Of a DNA stretch of 12,830 nucleotides, positions 1 through 5,952 are shown in pieces. The notes below the pieces were generated by a model. It made no database searches and was not told the DNA's origin. It was given only the letters and a program-made list of their open reading frames with translations. Position numbers and translations under genes: made by a program. Origin of the DNA: DATJQF01 sp035505995 (lineage in GTDB: Bacteria; Bacteroidota; Bacteroidia; Bacteroidales; FEN-979); NCBI GenBank assembly GCA_035505995.1, contig DATJQF010000205.1, positions 1 through 12,830 of the forward strand. The letters are read 5' to 3'. Each line of letters starts with the position of its first letter. Position 1 is the stretch's first letter.

Positions 1-1216
1 CATTAACCTTCTTCGCCTTGCCATCCGATAGGATGAACACGCATTCCTGCACTTCTTCGGATTTCTTCTGCGTGCCCACGATCTCCACCTGGTCATCTCC
101 TTCCCCTACCTGCTTCTTGTTCTTGGAATTGATCTTGTTCAGCGTATCCTTGTTGGTACGCGTGGTCACCGCCTGGATCTCCGCCGAAAGCACATCCCTC
201 TCCGTCTGGGTCTGGATATCCACCGTGGCCGACATTCCCGGCCGGAACGGGGAATAAGAGGGATCATCCGGCTTCATGAGGTCCTTATAGGATTCCTTCA
301 ACAGGTGGATCTTCACATTGAAGTTGGTCACCTGGTCCACGCTGGTGCCGGTGGTGTTGGCCGAGGTGGCGATCTCCGTCACCACGCCTTTGAACTTGCG
401 GTTCAGATAGGCATCCACCTCGATCAGCGCCGTGTCGCCCATATGAACCCGGACAATATCATTCTCGTTCACTTCCACCAGCACCTGCATCTCGTTCAGG
501 TTGGCGATCGTCATGATCTCGGTACCGCTGGAGAACTGGGAAGCGCCTGTGACGCGCTCGCCTTTTTCCACGCTCAGCTTGGAGACCGTCCCGTCATTCG
601 GGGCGAAGATCGCCGTGCGGGTCAGGTCTTCCTTCGCCCTTTTCAGCGCGGCATCCGAGCTGGACACCATGTACTGGGCGGCATTGATATCCTCCTGGGC
701 CGCATCCACCTGCGCCTTGGCCACATCGTAGGCCGACTTGGACTGGTCGAAGTCCGCCTGGGAGATCACGTTCTGATCAAAGAGCTTTTTCTGCCGGTCG
801 AAATTCAGCCGGGCATTTTCATACTGGGCCTTCATCTGCGACAGCCGGGCGCGGGCATTGGCTTCGTTGGCCTTTTGCGTATTCAGGGATGCGACACTCT
901 GGTCGTACGCGGATACATAAATTTCCGGATCGATCTTGGCCAGCAGGTCACCGGCCTTCACCTGATCCCCCTCCCTGACATTCAATTCCACAACTTCTCC
1001 TGAAATATACGGGCTGATCTTGATATCCTTTTCCGGCTGGATCTTGCCGTTTGCGGAAACGGTCTGGACAATGGTCCTTTTTACCACTTTTTCAGTCGAC
1101 ACCTTGACCCCTTCTGACCCTTTTGACTTGACGGTCAGGGCGATGATAACGAGTATGACAATGACAGCGATACCGGATATGATCAGGATCTTCTTTTTTG
1201 ATTTTTTAGCGGCCAT
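1..1216 (-). CDS. MacA/HlyD-family periplasmic adaptor of an efflux pump (3' end cut by window edge)
   Basis: Periplasmic adaptor (membrane fusion protein) that would link an inner-membrane transporter to the TolC-type channel encoded just upstream. Reading leftward from the ATG at 1216, about 405 codons are open with no stop. The N-terminus has a basic stretch and a single hydrophobic anchor (about residues 10-29). Then comes a first lipoyl half (about 65-96, with SGEVVELNVREGDQVKAGD), an Ala/Gln/Lys-rich coiled coil (about 98-200), a second lipoyl half (IFAPNDGTVSKLSVEKGE) and a beta-barrel segment containing FRPGMSATVDI. This order is typical of MacA/HlyD adaptors. The start lies 14 bp after the tolC stop, so the two genes are very probably co-transcribed. 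In Bacteroidota such pairs are often followed by MacB-like ABC ATPase and permease genes, which would lie beyond the left edge. The transported substrate cannot be read from the sequence, and an RND partner is not excluded. Confidence 0.93.
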   Translation of the reverse strand, partial: MAAKKSKKKILIISGIAVIVILVIIALTVKSKGSEGVKVSTEKVVKRTIVQTVSANGKIQPEKDIKISPYISGEVVELNVREGDQVKAGDLLAKIDPEIYVSAYDQSVASLNTQKANEANARARLSQMKAQYENARLNFDRQKKLFDQNVISQADFDQSKSAYDVAKAQVDAAQEDINAAQYMVSSSDAALKRAKEDLTRTAIFAPNDGTVSKLSVEKGERVTGASQFSSGTEIMTIANLNEMQVLVEVNENDIVRVHMGDTALIEVDAYLNRKFKGVVTEIATSANTTGTSVDQVTNFNVKIHLLKESYKDLMKPDDPSYSPFRPGMSATVDIQTQTERDVLSAEIQAVTTRTNKDTLNKINSKNKKQVGEGDDQVEIVGTQKKSEEVQECVFILSDGKAKKVN

Positions 1217-1230
1217 GAAAATGATGCGAT

Positions 1231-2679
1231 TTATTTATTGATACTGATGGGTTTTCCCATATAGAAATCGAGGATCGTCGTTTTGAAGATGAAATCATAC
1301 TTTGCCTGAAGCAGGTCGGATTGGGCCGCCGTCAGGTCTTTCTTGGCATTATTATAATCATAAGCGGTGAGCAGCCCGACGTTGAATTTCTGTTCCGAGT
1401 ACTTGAACGATTCCTCCTGGGCGTCCACCTTCTGCACGGAGGAATTGTATTTCTTCAGGGCGGCAACGGCGTCGGCATAAGCCTGCTCGATATTCTTGCG
1501 CAGGTCGCGCTTTTGCGCTTCCAGGTTCAGCTCGGCCTGGTCCTTGAGGATCTTTGCCCTGCTGATGGCGGTGCGTCCCTGCCATCCGTTGAATATCGGG
1601 ATATAGAGATAAAATCCGAAAGATTTGTTATCGTTCGTGTTCCATTGATCCTTGAATGACTTCACCCGGTAGGAGTACTGGTTATAAAATCCATATACCG
1701 TGTCGAAGGTATTTTTGACGATCCCGATAGGTTCATAGAGCGTGGTCGCTGGAACGTTCGGGTCCACCTCTTTGGCAGCTCCCGAATACCCCGTTCCCCA
1801 GGAGCCTCCGATCGAGAGGGTGGGCGTGATCGCACCTCTTGCAATGGCCAGGCTTTTCTGGGCGCTCTGGACCATCAGGTCGGCGCTTTTGATCTCCGGA
1901 CGCACTTCGAGGGCCGCGTTAAAGATCTGCTCGGAGGTCATGATCTCCTTGGGCGCTTCCACGGGTTTCAGCTCGGGCTTTTCAACCACGAAATCCCTGG
2001 TCACCGGGAGGTCGATGAGCTGCTGCAGCGAGATCTTCGAGATGGCCAGCGTGTTTTCGGCCGTTATTTCATTGGTTTCCTCCGAGGCTTCCTGTGCCTG
2101 GATGTTCAGCAGGTCTCCCCTGGCGGAGGAACCCGCATCCACCATCTTCTGGATCCTTTTCACCTGGTCCTGGGTAACATTGAGCTGCTCTTTTGCGATA
2201 TTGAGCAATTCGGTATTGAACAGGATGTCGAGAAAATACCCGGCGACCGAAAGGGAGATATTATTCTTGATCACGTCCAGGTCGTACTGGCTGGCCAGCA
2301 GGTTGATCTGGTTCTGCTTGACCGTGTTGAATTTGGTAAGCCCGTTGAAAAGGGACATTTCCGACTGGAGATAGAAATTGTTGGACCGCACGGTGGTCGT
2401 AGCGAACGTGTTGGTATACTGGTCGATGGTCTGTCCCCAGTTCCAGACGTTAGTGGCATTGGCATTCAGGTTGGGGAGCATATTCAGGCCGCTCTGCAGC
2501 AGCTGCTTTTTGTTAAGCTCCACCGTAAGGATCTGCTTTTTGATGTCGATGTTGTTATCCAGTGCATAATTGATGCAGTCTTCCAGGGTCCACACTTTTT
2601 GAGAAGAAGCGGCAGCTGAAAGCAAGCAAAGCCCTGACAGGATCAGGCTCCGGGAATAATTTCGGATCAAGGAAATCAT
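1231..2679 (-). CDS. TolC-family outer membrane efflux protein
   Basis: Outer-membrane channel component of a tripartite efflux pump, 482 residues, about the usual TolC-family length. It opens with a Sec signal peptide: a basic start, then a hydrophobic core with SGLCLLSAAASS, and likely cleavage near residue 25-27. The mature protein begins with the typical VWTLEDCINYALDNN motif at about 29-43. Two OEP-type halves follow, rich in long Ala/Gln/Leu helices: the first contains SEMSLFNGLTKFNTVKQNQ, the second FYLYIPIFNGWQGRTAISRA. The C-terminal helix DLLQAKYDFIFKTTILDFY is characteristic of Bacteroidota members. The ATG at 2679 is chosen because it gives a complete signal peptide. It is the first gene of a leftward operon with the adaptor, read from the predicted promoter at 2742-2749. 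Family is certain from motifs; substrate is unknown. Confidence 0.95.
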   Translation of the reverse strand: MISLIRNYSRSLILSGLCLLSAAASSQKVWTLEDCINYALDNNIDIKKQILTVELNKKQLLQSGLNMLPNLNANATNVWNWGQTIDQYTNTFATTTVRSNNFYLQSEMSLFNGLTKFNTVKQNQINLLASQYDLDVIKNNISLSVAGYFLDILFNTELLNIAKEQLNVTQDQVKRIQKMVDAGSSARGDLLNIQAQEASEETNEITAENTLAISKISLQQLIDLPVTRDFVVEKPELKPVEAPKEIMTSEQIFNAALEVRPEIKSADLMVQSAQKSLAIARGAITPTLSIGGSWGTGYSGAAKEVDPNVPATTLYEPIGIVKNTFDTVYGFYNQYSYRVKSFKDQWNTNDNKSFGFYLYIPIFNGWQGRTAISRAKILKDQAELNLEAQKRDLRKNIEQAYADAVAALKKYNSSVQKVDAQEESFKYSEQKFNVGLLTAYDYNNAKKDLTAAQSDLLQAKYDFIFKTTILDFYMGKPISINK

Positions 2680-2720
2680 AAAATTCGGATTTTGTTGATG
2701 GTTTTAATAACAACAGCCGC

Positions 2721-2737
2721 CCGGAATCTTCCGGAAG
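2721..2737. promoter_or_regulatory. Nested palindromes at the predicted tolC transcription start (candidate operator)
   Basis: CCGGAATCTTCCGG (2721-2734) is an inverted repeat with a 2-nt centre. It overlaps the perfect 10-bp palindrome CTTCCGGAAG (2728-2737). The site sits at or just after the predicted start of tolC transcription, which suits a repressor operator or a 5'-leader hairpin. No regulator gene is in the window, so the role is inference. Confidence 0.35.
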
Positions 2738-2741
2738 GCCT

Positions 2742-2749
2742 CAAAATTA
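2742..2749 (-). promoter_or_regulatory. Predicted promoter -7 element for the tolC-adaptor operon
   Basis: On the minus strand this reads TAATTTTG, an exact match to the Bacteroidota -7 consensus TAnnTTTG. It lies about 63 bp upstream of the tolC ATG. I see no clear -33 TTTG at the expected distance. The transcription start would fall near 2735, inside the palindrome at 2721-2737. Confidence 0.5.
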
Positions 2750-2795
2750 TAGAATTTTAGCTTATTACAGCGGATCCCTTAAAAATAATGGTTTT

Positions 2796-2832
2796 CGGGA
2801 ACCGGCCTATAAGACGAGTTTTCAGGTTCCCG
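2796..2832. repeat. 8-bp inverted repeat upstream of the lipoprotein promoter
   Basis: CGGGAACC (2796-2803) and GGTTCCCG (2825-2832) are perfect inverted copies separated by 21 bp. The second arm ends 25 bp before the predicted -7 element at 2858. It could bind a dimeric regulator or form a weak hairpin, and chance is possible at this arm length. Confidence 0.3.
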
Positions 2833-2857
2833 GTTACAAAAGGGCGATAATTTCCCT

Positions 2858-2865
2858 TATCTTTG
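2858..2865 (+). promoter_or_regulatory. Predicted promoter -7 element for the lipoprotein gene
   Basis: TATCTTTG matches the Bacteroidota -7 consensus TAnnTTTG exactly and lies 31 bp upstream of the ATG at 2897, a usual distance. No good -33 TTTG is seen. Transcription from here could also read on into atpB. Confidence 0.55.
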
Positions 2866-2896
2866 CCCGTTCTTTACGTTAAATGGAGTTTTATAT

Positions 2897-3268
2897 ATGT
2901 TTCGCAAGATAGCATTTGCCATTCCGGTTCTGTTCCTGGCAGGAATTCTGTTATGCACTTCCTGCAGCACGCCCAAAGCGGATAAAGGAACGTTAGGCAT
3001 CACGGTGGTAAAAGGCAACGATGGTTCCCCGGTTTCTTATGAACTGATAGTCCTTGCCAGCAGCCTGCAGAACCTGGAAAACAAGGTTTACCTGGATTCG
3101 AACTGGACGGACGCCAACGGCTTTTTCCGGTTCCATCAGAAAGATCCCGGCATCTATTGGTACCGTGCCAAGCATTGGGTGGATTATGGGGCGGCCCGGG
3201 TGATGAACGGGATCGATTCCGACGTGATCCTATGGGTGAATACGCCCGATACCACAGTGCACAATTAA
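2897..3268 (+). CDS. Predicted small lipoprotein of unknown function
   Basis: I do not recognise a named family for this 123-residue protein. It has a lipoprotein-type signal: MFRKIA, a hydrophobic core, then LLCTSCST. Cys23 is the likely lipidated residue, although Cys at -3 is not the classic lipobox residue. The mature part is about 100 residues. It contains GTLGITVVKGNDGSPVSYEL and later TDANGFFRFHQKDPG, a pattern like the beta-sandwich repeats of carboxypeptidase-regulatory or transthyretin-like domains; this fold is a guess. A GGAG at 2885-2888, 8 nt before the ATG, supports the start. It is divergent from tolC and lies 26 bp before atpB on the same strand, where atpI or atpZ assembly genes sit in many bacteria, but it resembles neither. 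Probably a periplasm-facing or surface lipoprotein. Confidence 0.75.
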   Translation: MFRKIAFAIPVLFLAGILLCTSCSTPKADKGTLGITVVKGNDGSPVSYELIVLASSLQNLENKVYLDSNWTDANGFFRFHQKDPGIYWYRAKHWVDYGAARVMNGIDSDVILWVNTPDTTVHN

Positions 3269-3269
3269 T

Positions 3270-3277
3270 TATATTTG
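3270..3277 (+). promoter_or_regulatory. Predicted promoter -7 element for the atp operon
   Basis: TATATTTG matches TAnnTTTG exactly. It begins 2 bp after the lipoprotein stop codon and ends 17 bp before the atpB ATG, which would give a very short leader. No clear -33 element is present, so the operon may depend partly on read-through from the lipoprotein promoter. Confidence 0.5.
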
Positions 3278-3294
3278 CGGCAGGATAATTTTAT

Positions 3295-4482
3295 ATGAGA
3301 CAGAAACAGGGGCTGCCATCTATCTTTATTATCATCCTGGGGATGACCCTGTTGCTGTTCACTTGCTTTTCCCCGTCTTTTGCCGGGAACCAGAACGGTT
3401 CCGTGATCCGGCCGGCGGACTCCCTCACCAAAACAGACCTGAACCGGCCCGCCCCGGCAGAGAAATTCAACCCGGGCGATATGATCATGGAGCATGTGGT
3501 GGATAACCATGAGTGGCACATTGCCACGCTGGGCCGTCATGATATCACCGTTCCCCTGCCGGTACTGCTGTTTTGCCAGGGGAAGTTTTACGCTTTCTGG
3601 TCGTCCCGGTTCCATAACGAGTACCATACCTATCAGGGATTCATGCTCCCGGAAACGGGGCCGAACAAGAACCGGATCGTGACGGTGCAGCAGGGACTGA
3701 CCGGGAAACCGGGTCCGCGGGTGTACGACTTTTCCATCACGAAGACGGTGCTGGCCATCCTGATCAGCTCGCTGATCCTCATCTGGGTGTTTGTTACCGT
3801 GGCCGGGAAATATACCCGGAACCCGGGGAAAGCTCCCCGCGGCATCCAGAACCTGATGGAACCGCTGATCCTCTTCATCCGCGACGATGTCGCCAAAAGC
3901 TCCATCGGGGAGGAGAGATATGAAAAATTCCTGCCCTACCTGCTTACCATATTCTTTTTTATCCTGCTCAACAACATGCTGGGGATCGTCCCCATATTCC
4001 CGGGCGGGGCCAATGTCACCGGCAATATTGCCGTTACCGGCGTCATGGCCGCCTGCACGCTGGTCATCACCACGATCAGCGGGAACCGTCATTACTGGAT
4101 CGATATTGTGAATACCCCGGGAGTTCCCTGGTGGCTCAAGATCCCGGTCCCCCTGATGCCCGTGGTGGAATTCATCGGGATCATCACCAAGCCTTTTGTG
4201 CTGATGATCCGACTCTTTGCGAACATGACCGCCGGGCACATCATCATCCTGGGATTTGTGAGCATCATTTTCATATTTGGACAGATGGCGGCCGGACTGG
4301 GATACGGCGTATCGATCGTGTCGATCATCTTCATGATCTTCATGGATCTCCTGGAGCTGCTGGTGGCATTCATCCAGGCTTATGTGTTTACCTTATTATC
4401 GGCTTTGTATTTCGGACTGGCCACGGCGGAACCGGAACACCACTTAACAAATTACGGATCACGAATTGCAAATGACCCATGA
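3295..4482 (+). CDS. atpB: F-type ATP synthase subunit a (Fo stator, ion half-channels)
   Basis: Subunit a of the membrane Fo sector, forming the ion half-channels next to the c-ring. At 395 residues it is much longer than the roughly 270 of E. coli. The extra length is an N-terminal Sec signal peptide (hydrophobic core, then SPSFA, cleavage near residue 30) plus about 110 periplasmic residues, as in other Bacteroidota. The membrane part starts near residue 150 (ITKTVLAILISSLILIWVF). The essential arginine is R306 in LMIRLFANMTAGH, and the last helices contain LLELLVAFIQAYVFTLLSAL. The C-terminus is odd: after AEPEHH (H383) twelve residues, LTNYGSRIANDP, are encoded by the heptamer repeat at 4451-4485, and a TAA lies just out of frame at 4445-4447. 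First gene of the atp operon; atpE follows after 28 bp. Confidence 0.97.
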   Translation: MRQKQGLPSIFIIILGMTLLLFTCFSPSFAGNQNGSVIRPADSLTKTDLNRPAPAEKFNPGDMIMEHVVDNHEWHIATLGRHDITVPLPVLLFCQGKFYAFWSSRFHNEYHTYQGFMLPETGPNKNRIVTVQQGLTGKPGPRVYDFSITKTVLAILISSLILIWVFVTVAGKYTRNPGKAPRGIQNLMEPLILFIRDDVAKSSIGEERYEKFLPYLLTIFFFILLNNMLGIVPIFPGGANVTGNIAVTGVMAACTLVITTISGNRHYWIDIVNTPGVPWWLKIPVPLMPVVEFIGIITKPFVLMIRLFANMTAGHIIILGFVSIIFIFGQMAAGLGYGVSIVSIIFMIFMDLLELLVAFIQAYVFTLLSALYFGLATAEPEHHLTNYGSRIANDP

Positions 4483-4485
4483 CTT
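4451..4485 (+). repeat. Degenerate 7-bp tandem repeat overlapping the atpB stop
   Basis: Five heptamers in register: attacgg, atcacga, attgcaa, atgaccc, atgactt. Attacgg-type units come first and atgacc-type units last, the same order as in the array at 8455-8507. The atpB stop codon (4480-4482) lies inside the last unit, so most of this repeat is translated. Confidence 0.6.
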
Positions 4486-4510
4486 TTACTAACCTTAAAT
4501 AATAACCACT

Positions 4511-4771
4511 ATGCATCTATTACAAATCTTACTGCAGGTAGCAAGCGACTTCACGCCGATTGCCAAGATGGGAGCCGGATTCGGAGCCGGCATTGCAACG
4601 GTGGGTGCCGGCATCGGCATCGGGCAGATCGGGAAAGGAGCGCTTGAATCGATTGCACGCCAGCCGGAAGCCCTGGGCGATATCCGTTCAAACATGATCA
4701 TCGCCGCGGCTCTGGTGGAAGGAGTTGCATTCTTTGCTATCGTTGTCTGCCTGCTGATCCTGTTCATCTGA
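4511..4771 (+). CDS. atpE: F-type ATP synthase subunit c (rotor ring)
   Basis: Subunit c, the hairpin protein that forms the rotating Fo ring, 86 residues. Two hydrophobic helices flank a polar loop. The first holds the glycine-rich packing motif (GAGIATVGAGIGIG, about 25-38), the loop is ESIARQPEALGDIRSNM (46-62), and the second helix carries the ion-binding carboxylate E70 in ALVEGVAFF. Aligned to the sodium-binding c-subunit of Ilyobacter tartaricus, the sodium ligands Gln32, Ser66 and Thr67 correspond here to I37, G71 and V72. That argues for proton rather than sodium coupling. No Shine-Dalgarno is visible before the ATG. The gene is followed by 115 bp of noncoding sequence with a strong hairpin (4826-4853), the largest gap inside the atp operon. 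Confidence 0.97.
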   Translation: MHLLQILLQVASDFTPIAKMGAGFGAGIATVGAGIGIGQIGKGALESIARQPEALGDIRSNMIIAAALVEGVAFFAIVVCLLILFI

Positions 4772-4825
4772 TCGGCGGGAACGCTTGCCGGCGTGACGAT
4801 TGGTCATGACGGAAAGCAGGCTCTG

Positions 4826-4853
4826 CTCCCCCTTTCCGTGAGGAGAGGGGGAG
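4826..4853 (+). repeat. 12-bp GC-rich hairpin with GTGA loop between atpE and atpF
   Basis: Arms at 4826-4837 (CTCCCCCTTTCC) and 4842-4853 (GGAGAGGGGGAG) pair over 12 bp with one G-U wobble. They close on GTGA, which as RNA (GUGA) fits the stable GNRA tetraloop class. No T-run follows, so it is not a standard intrinsic terminator. It may stabilise the 3' end of atpE mRNA or reduce downstream expression, matching the need for many c but few b subunits. The look of the sequence also suits a dispersed palindromic element. Both readings are inference. Confidence 0.65.
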
Positions 4854-4886
4854 AAGGGCGAGGTTAAAAATTAAAAACTAACAACC

Positions 4887-5381
4887 ATGGAACTTATCAG
4901 CCCCGGAATAGGCCTTATCTTCTGGATGACCCTTGCCTTCCTGGCGATCCTGTATGTGCTGGGAAAGTATGCCTGGAAACCGATCCTGAAAGCGCTTAAG
5001 GAAAGGGAAGTCACCATCCATCATTCCCTCAACGAAGCGGAAAAAGCGAGAAAAGAAATGGAAAAGCTGAAATTCTCGAATGAAAAGCTGCTGCAGGAAG
5101 CCAAGAACGAAAGAGATACCATCCTGAATGAAGCCCGGAAGATCAAGGATAAGATCATTGAAGAAGCGAAGGTAAAAGCCAATGAAGAAGTCAACCGGAT
5201 ACTGGCGGTGGCCCGGGAGAATATTCAAAATGAGAAAATGAGTGCGATGACCGAGTTGAAAAACCAGCTGGCCTATTTATCCCTCGAAGTGGCGGAGAAA
5301 ATACTGAAAAGGGAGCTTTCGGATGAAGGGAAGCAGGAAGCTTACATCAAGGAATTGCTGAAGGACGTCAAATTCAACTGA
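4887..5381 (+). CDS. atpF: F-type ATP synthase subunit b (peripheral stalk)
   Basis: Subunit b of the peripheral stalk, which holds F1 alpha3beta3 against the rotating c-ring. The 164 residues are close to the usual 156-170. One N-terminal membrane helix (about 7-27, GLIFWMTLAFLAILYVLGKY) is followed by the family sequence WKPILKALKEREVTI. A long charged Glu/Lys/Ala coiled coil (about 35-140) follows, and the delta-contacting end has LAYLSLEVAEKILKRELSDE. The ATG at 4887 follows an A-rich leader (AAAAACTAACAACC) typical of this phylum and has no Shine-Dalgarno. It follows atpE after 115 bp and precedes atpH by 8 bp. Only one b-type gene is present here, so b is probably a homodimer. Confidence 0.97.
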   Translation: MELISPGIGLIFWMTLAFLAILYVLGKYAWKPILKALKEREVTIHHSLNEAEKARKEMEKLKFSNEKLLQEAKNERDTILNEARKIKDKIIEEAKVKANEEVNRILAVARENIQNEKMSAMTELKNQLAYLSLEVAEKILKRELSDEGKQEAYIKELLKDVKFN

Positions 5382-5389
5382 TCGGAACG

Positions 5390-5950
5390 GTGATAGGATC
5401 CTTACTGGCGGAACGGTACGCGAAAGCTTTCTTCAAGCTGGCGCTCGAGCAGGACCTGGAGGAAAGGGTCTCAGCGGATATGCAGGGCGTGGCAAGCCTG
5501 ATCCGTGAAAGCCGGGAGCTGAGGATCTTCCTGCATGCCCCGGTGATCAACCCCGGAAAAAAAGAGAAGATCCTGAAAGAAATACTGGGGAAAACAGTCC
5601 ATCCGCTTACCCTGTCATTTATATTGCTGCTGGTGAGGAAAAGAAGGGAGGCCCATATCCCGGATATCACCTTTGAATACCTGGAATTATATAATGAATA
5701 TCATCATATCGTCAGGGTGCTCCTGAGAAGCCCGGTGGCTGTAACGGAAGAGATCCGCCGGGAGGTTTCCGGGGTGATGAAAAAATTCACGGATGCGGAG
5801 ATCGTGCTGGAAGAGAAAATCGAACCCGACCTGATCGGGGGATTTGTCCTTAACTGGAAGGATAACCAGTACGACGCCAGTATCCGCAAGCAGCTGAGCA
5901 GGCTGAACCGGGCCGTGGCCCGCATTAATTTGTATAAAAAAGGAATCTGA
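5390..5950 (+). CDS. atpH: F-type ATP synthase subunit delta
   Basis: Subunit delta (the OSCP equivalent), which joins the top of the alpha3beta3 head to the b stalk. It has 186 residues, near the usual 177-185. The N-terminal helical domain begins LLAERYAKAFFKLALEQ and includes LREFLHAPVI-like sequence (LRIFLHAPVINPGKKEKIL). The C-terminal part carries the conserved EEKIEPDLIGGFVL. The start codon is GTG at 5390, chosen because the family's conserved N-terminus begins 4-5 residues later and I see no ATG in frame nearby. It lies 8 bp after the atpF stop and 2 bp before atpA, so translational coupling is likely. Identity is secure from the C-terminal motif and operon order. Confidence 0.95.
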   Translation: MIGSLLAERYAKAFFKLALEQDLEERVSADMQGVASLIRESRELRIFLHAPVINPGKKEKILKEILGKTVHPLTLSFILLLVRKRREAHIPDITFEYLELYNEYHHIVRVLLRSPVAVTEEIRREVSGVMKKFTDAEIVLEEKIEPDLIGGFVLNWKDNQYDASIRKQLSRLNRAVARINLYKKGI

Positions 5951-5952
5951 AT

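Noticed and set aside
305..1003. A 232-codon open frame on the plus strand opposite the adaptor gene
   Set aside because: Antisense to a clear MacA/HlyD adaptor. The His/Gly/Leu-rich product is typical of a shadow frame.
3265..4239. A 324-codon open frame on the minus strand opposite atpB
   Set aside because: Antisense shadow of atpB. The protein is low-complexity and charged (HPDEDQRADQDGQ-like), with no domain or plausible start context.
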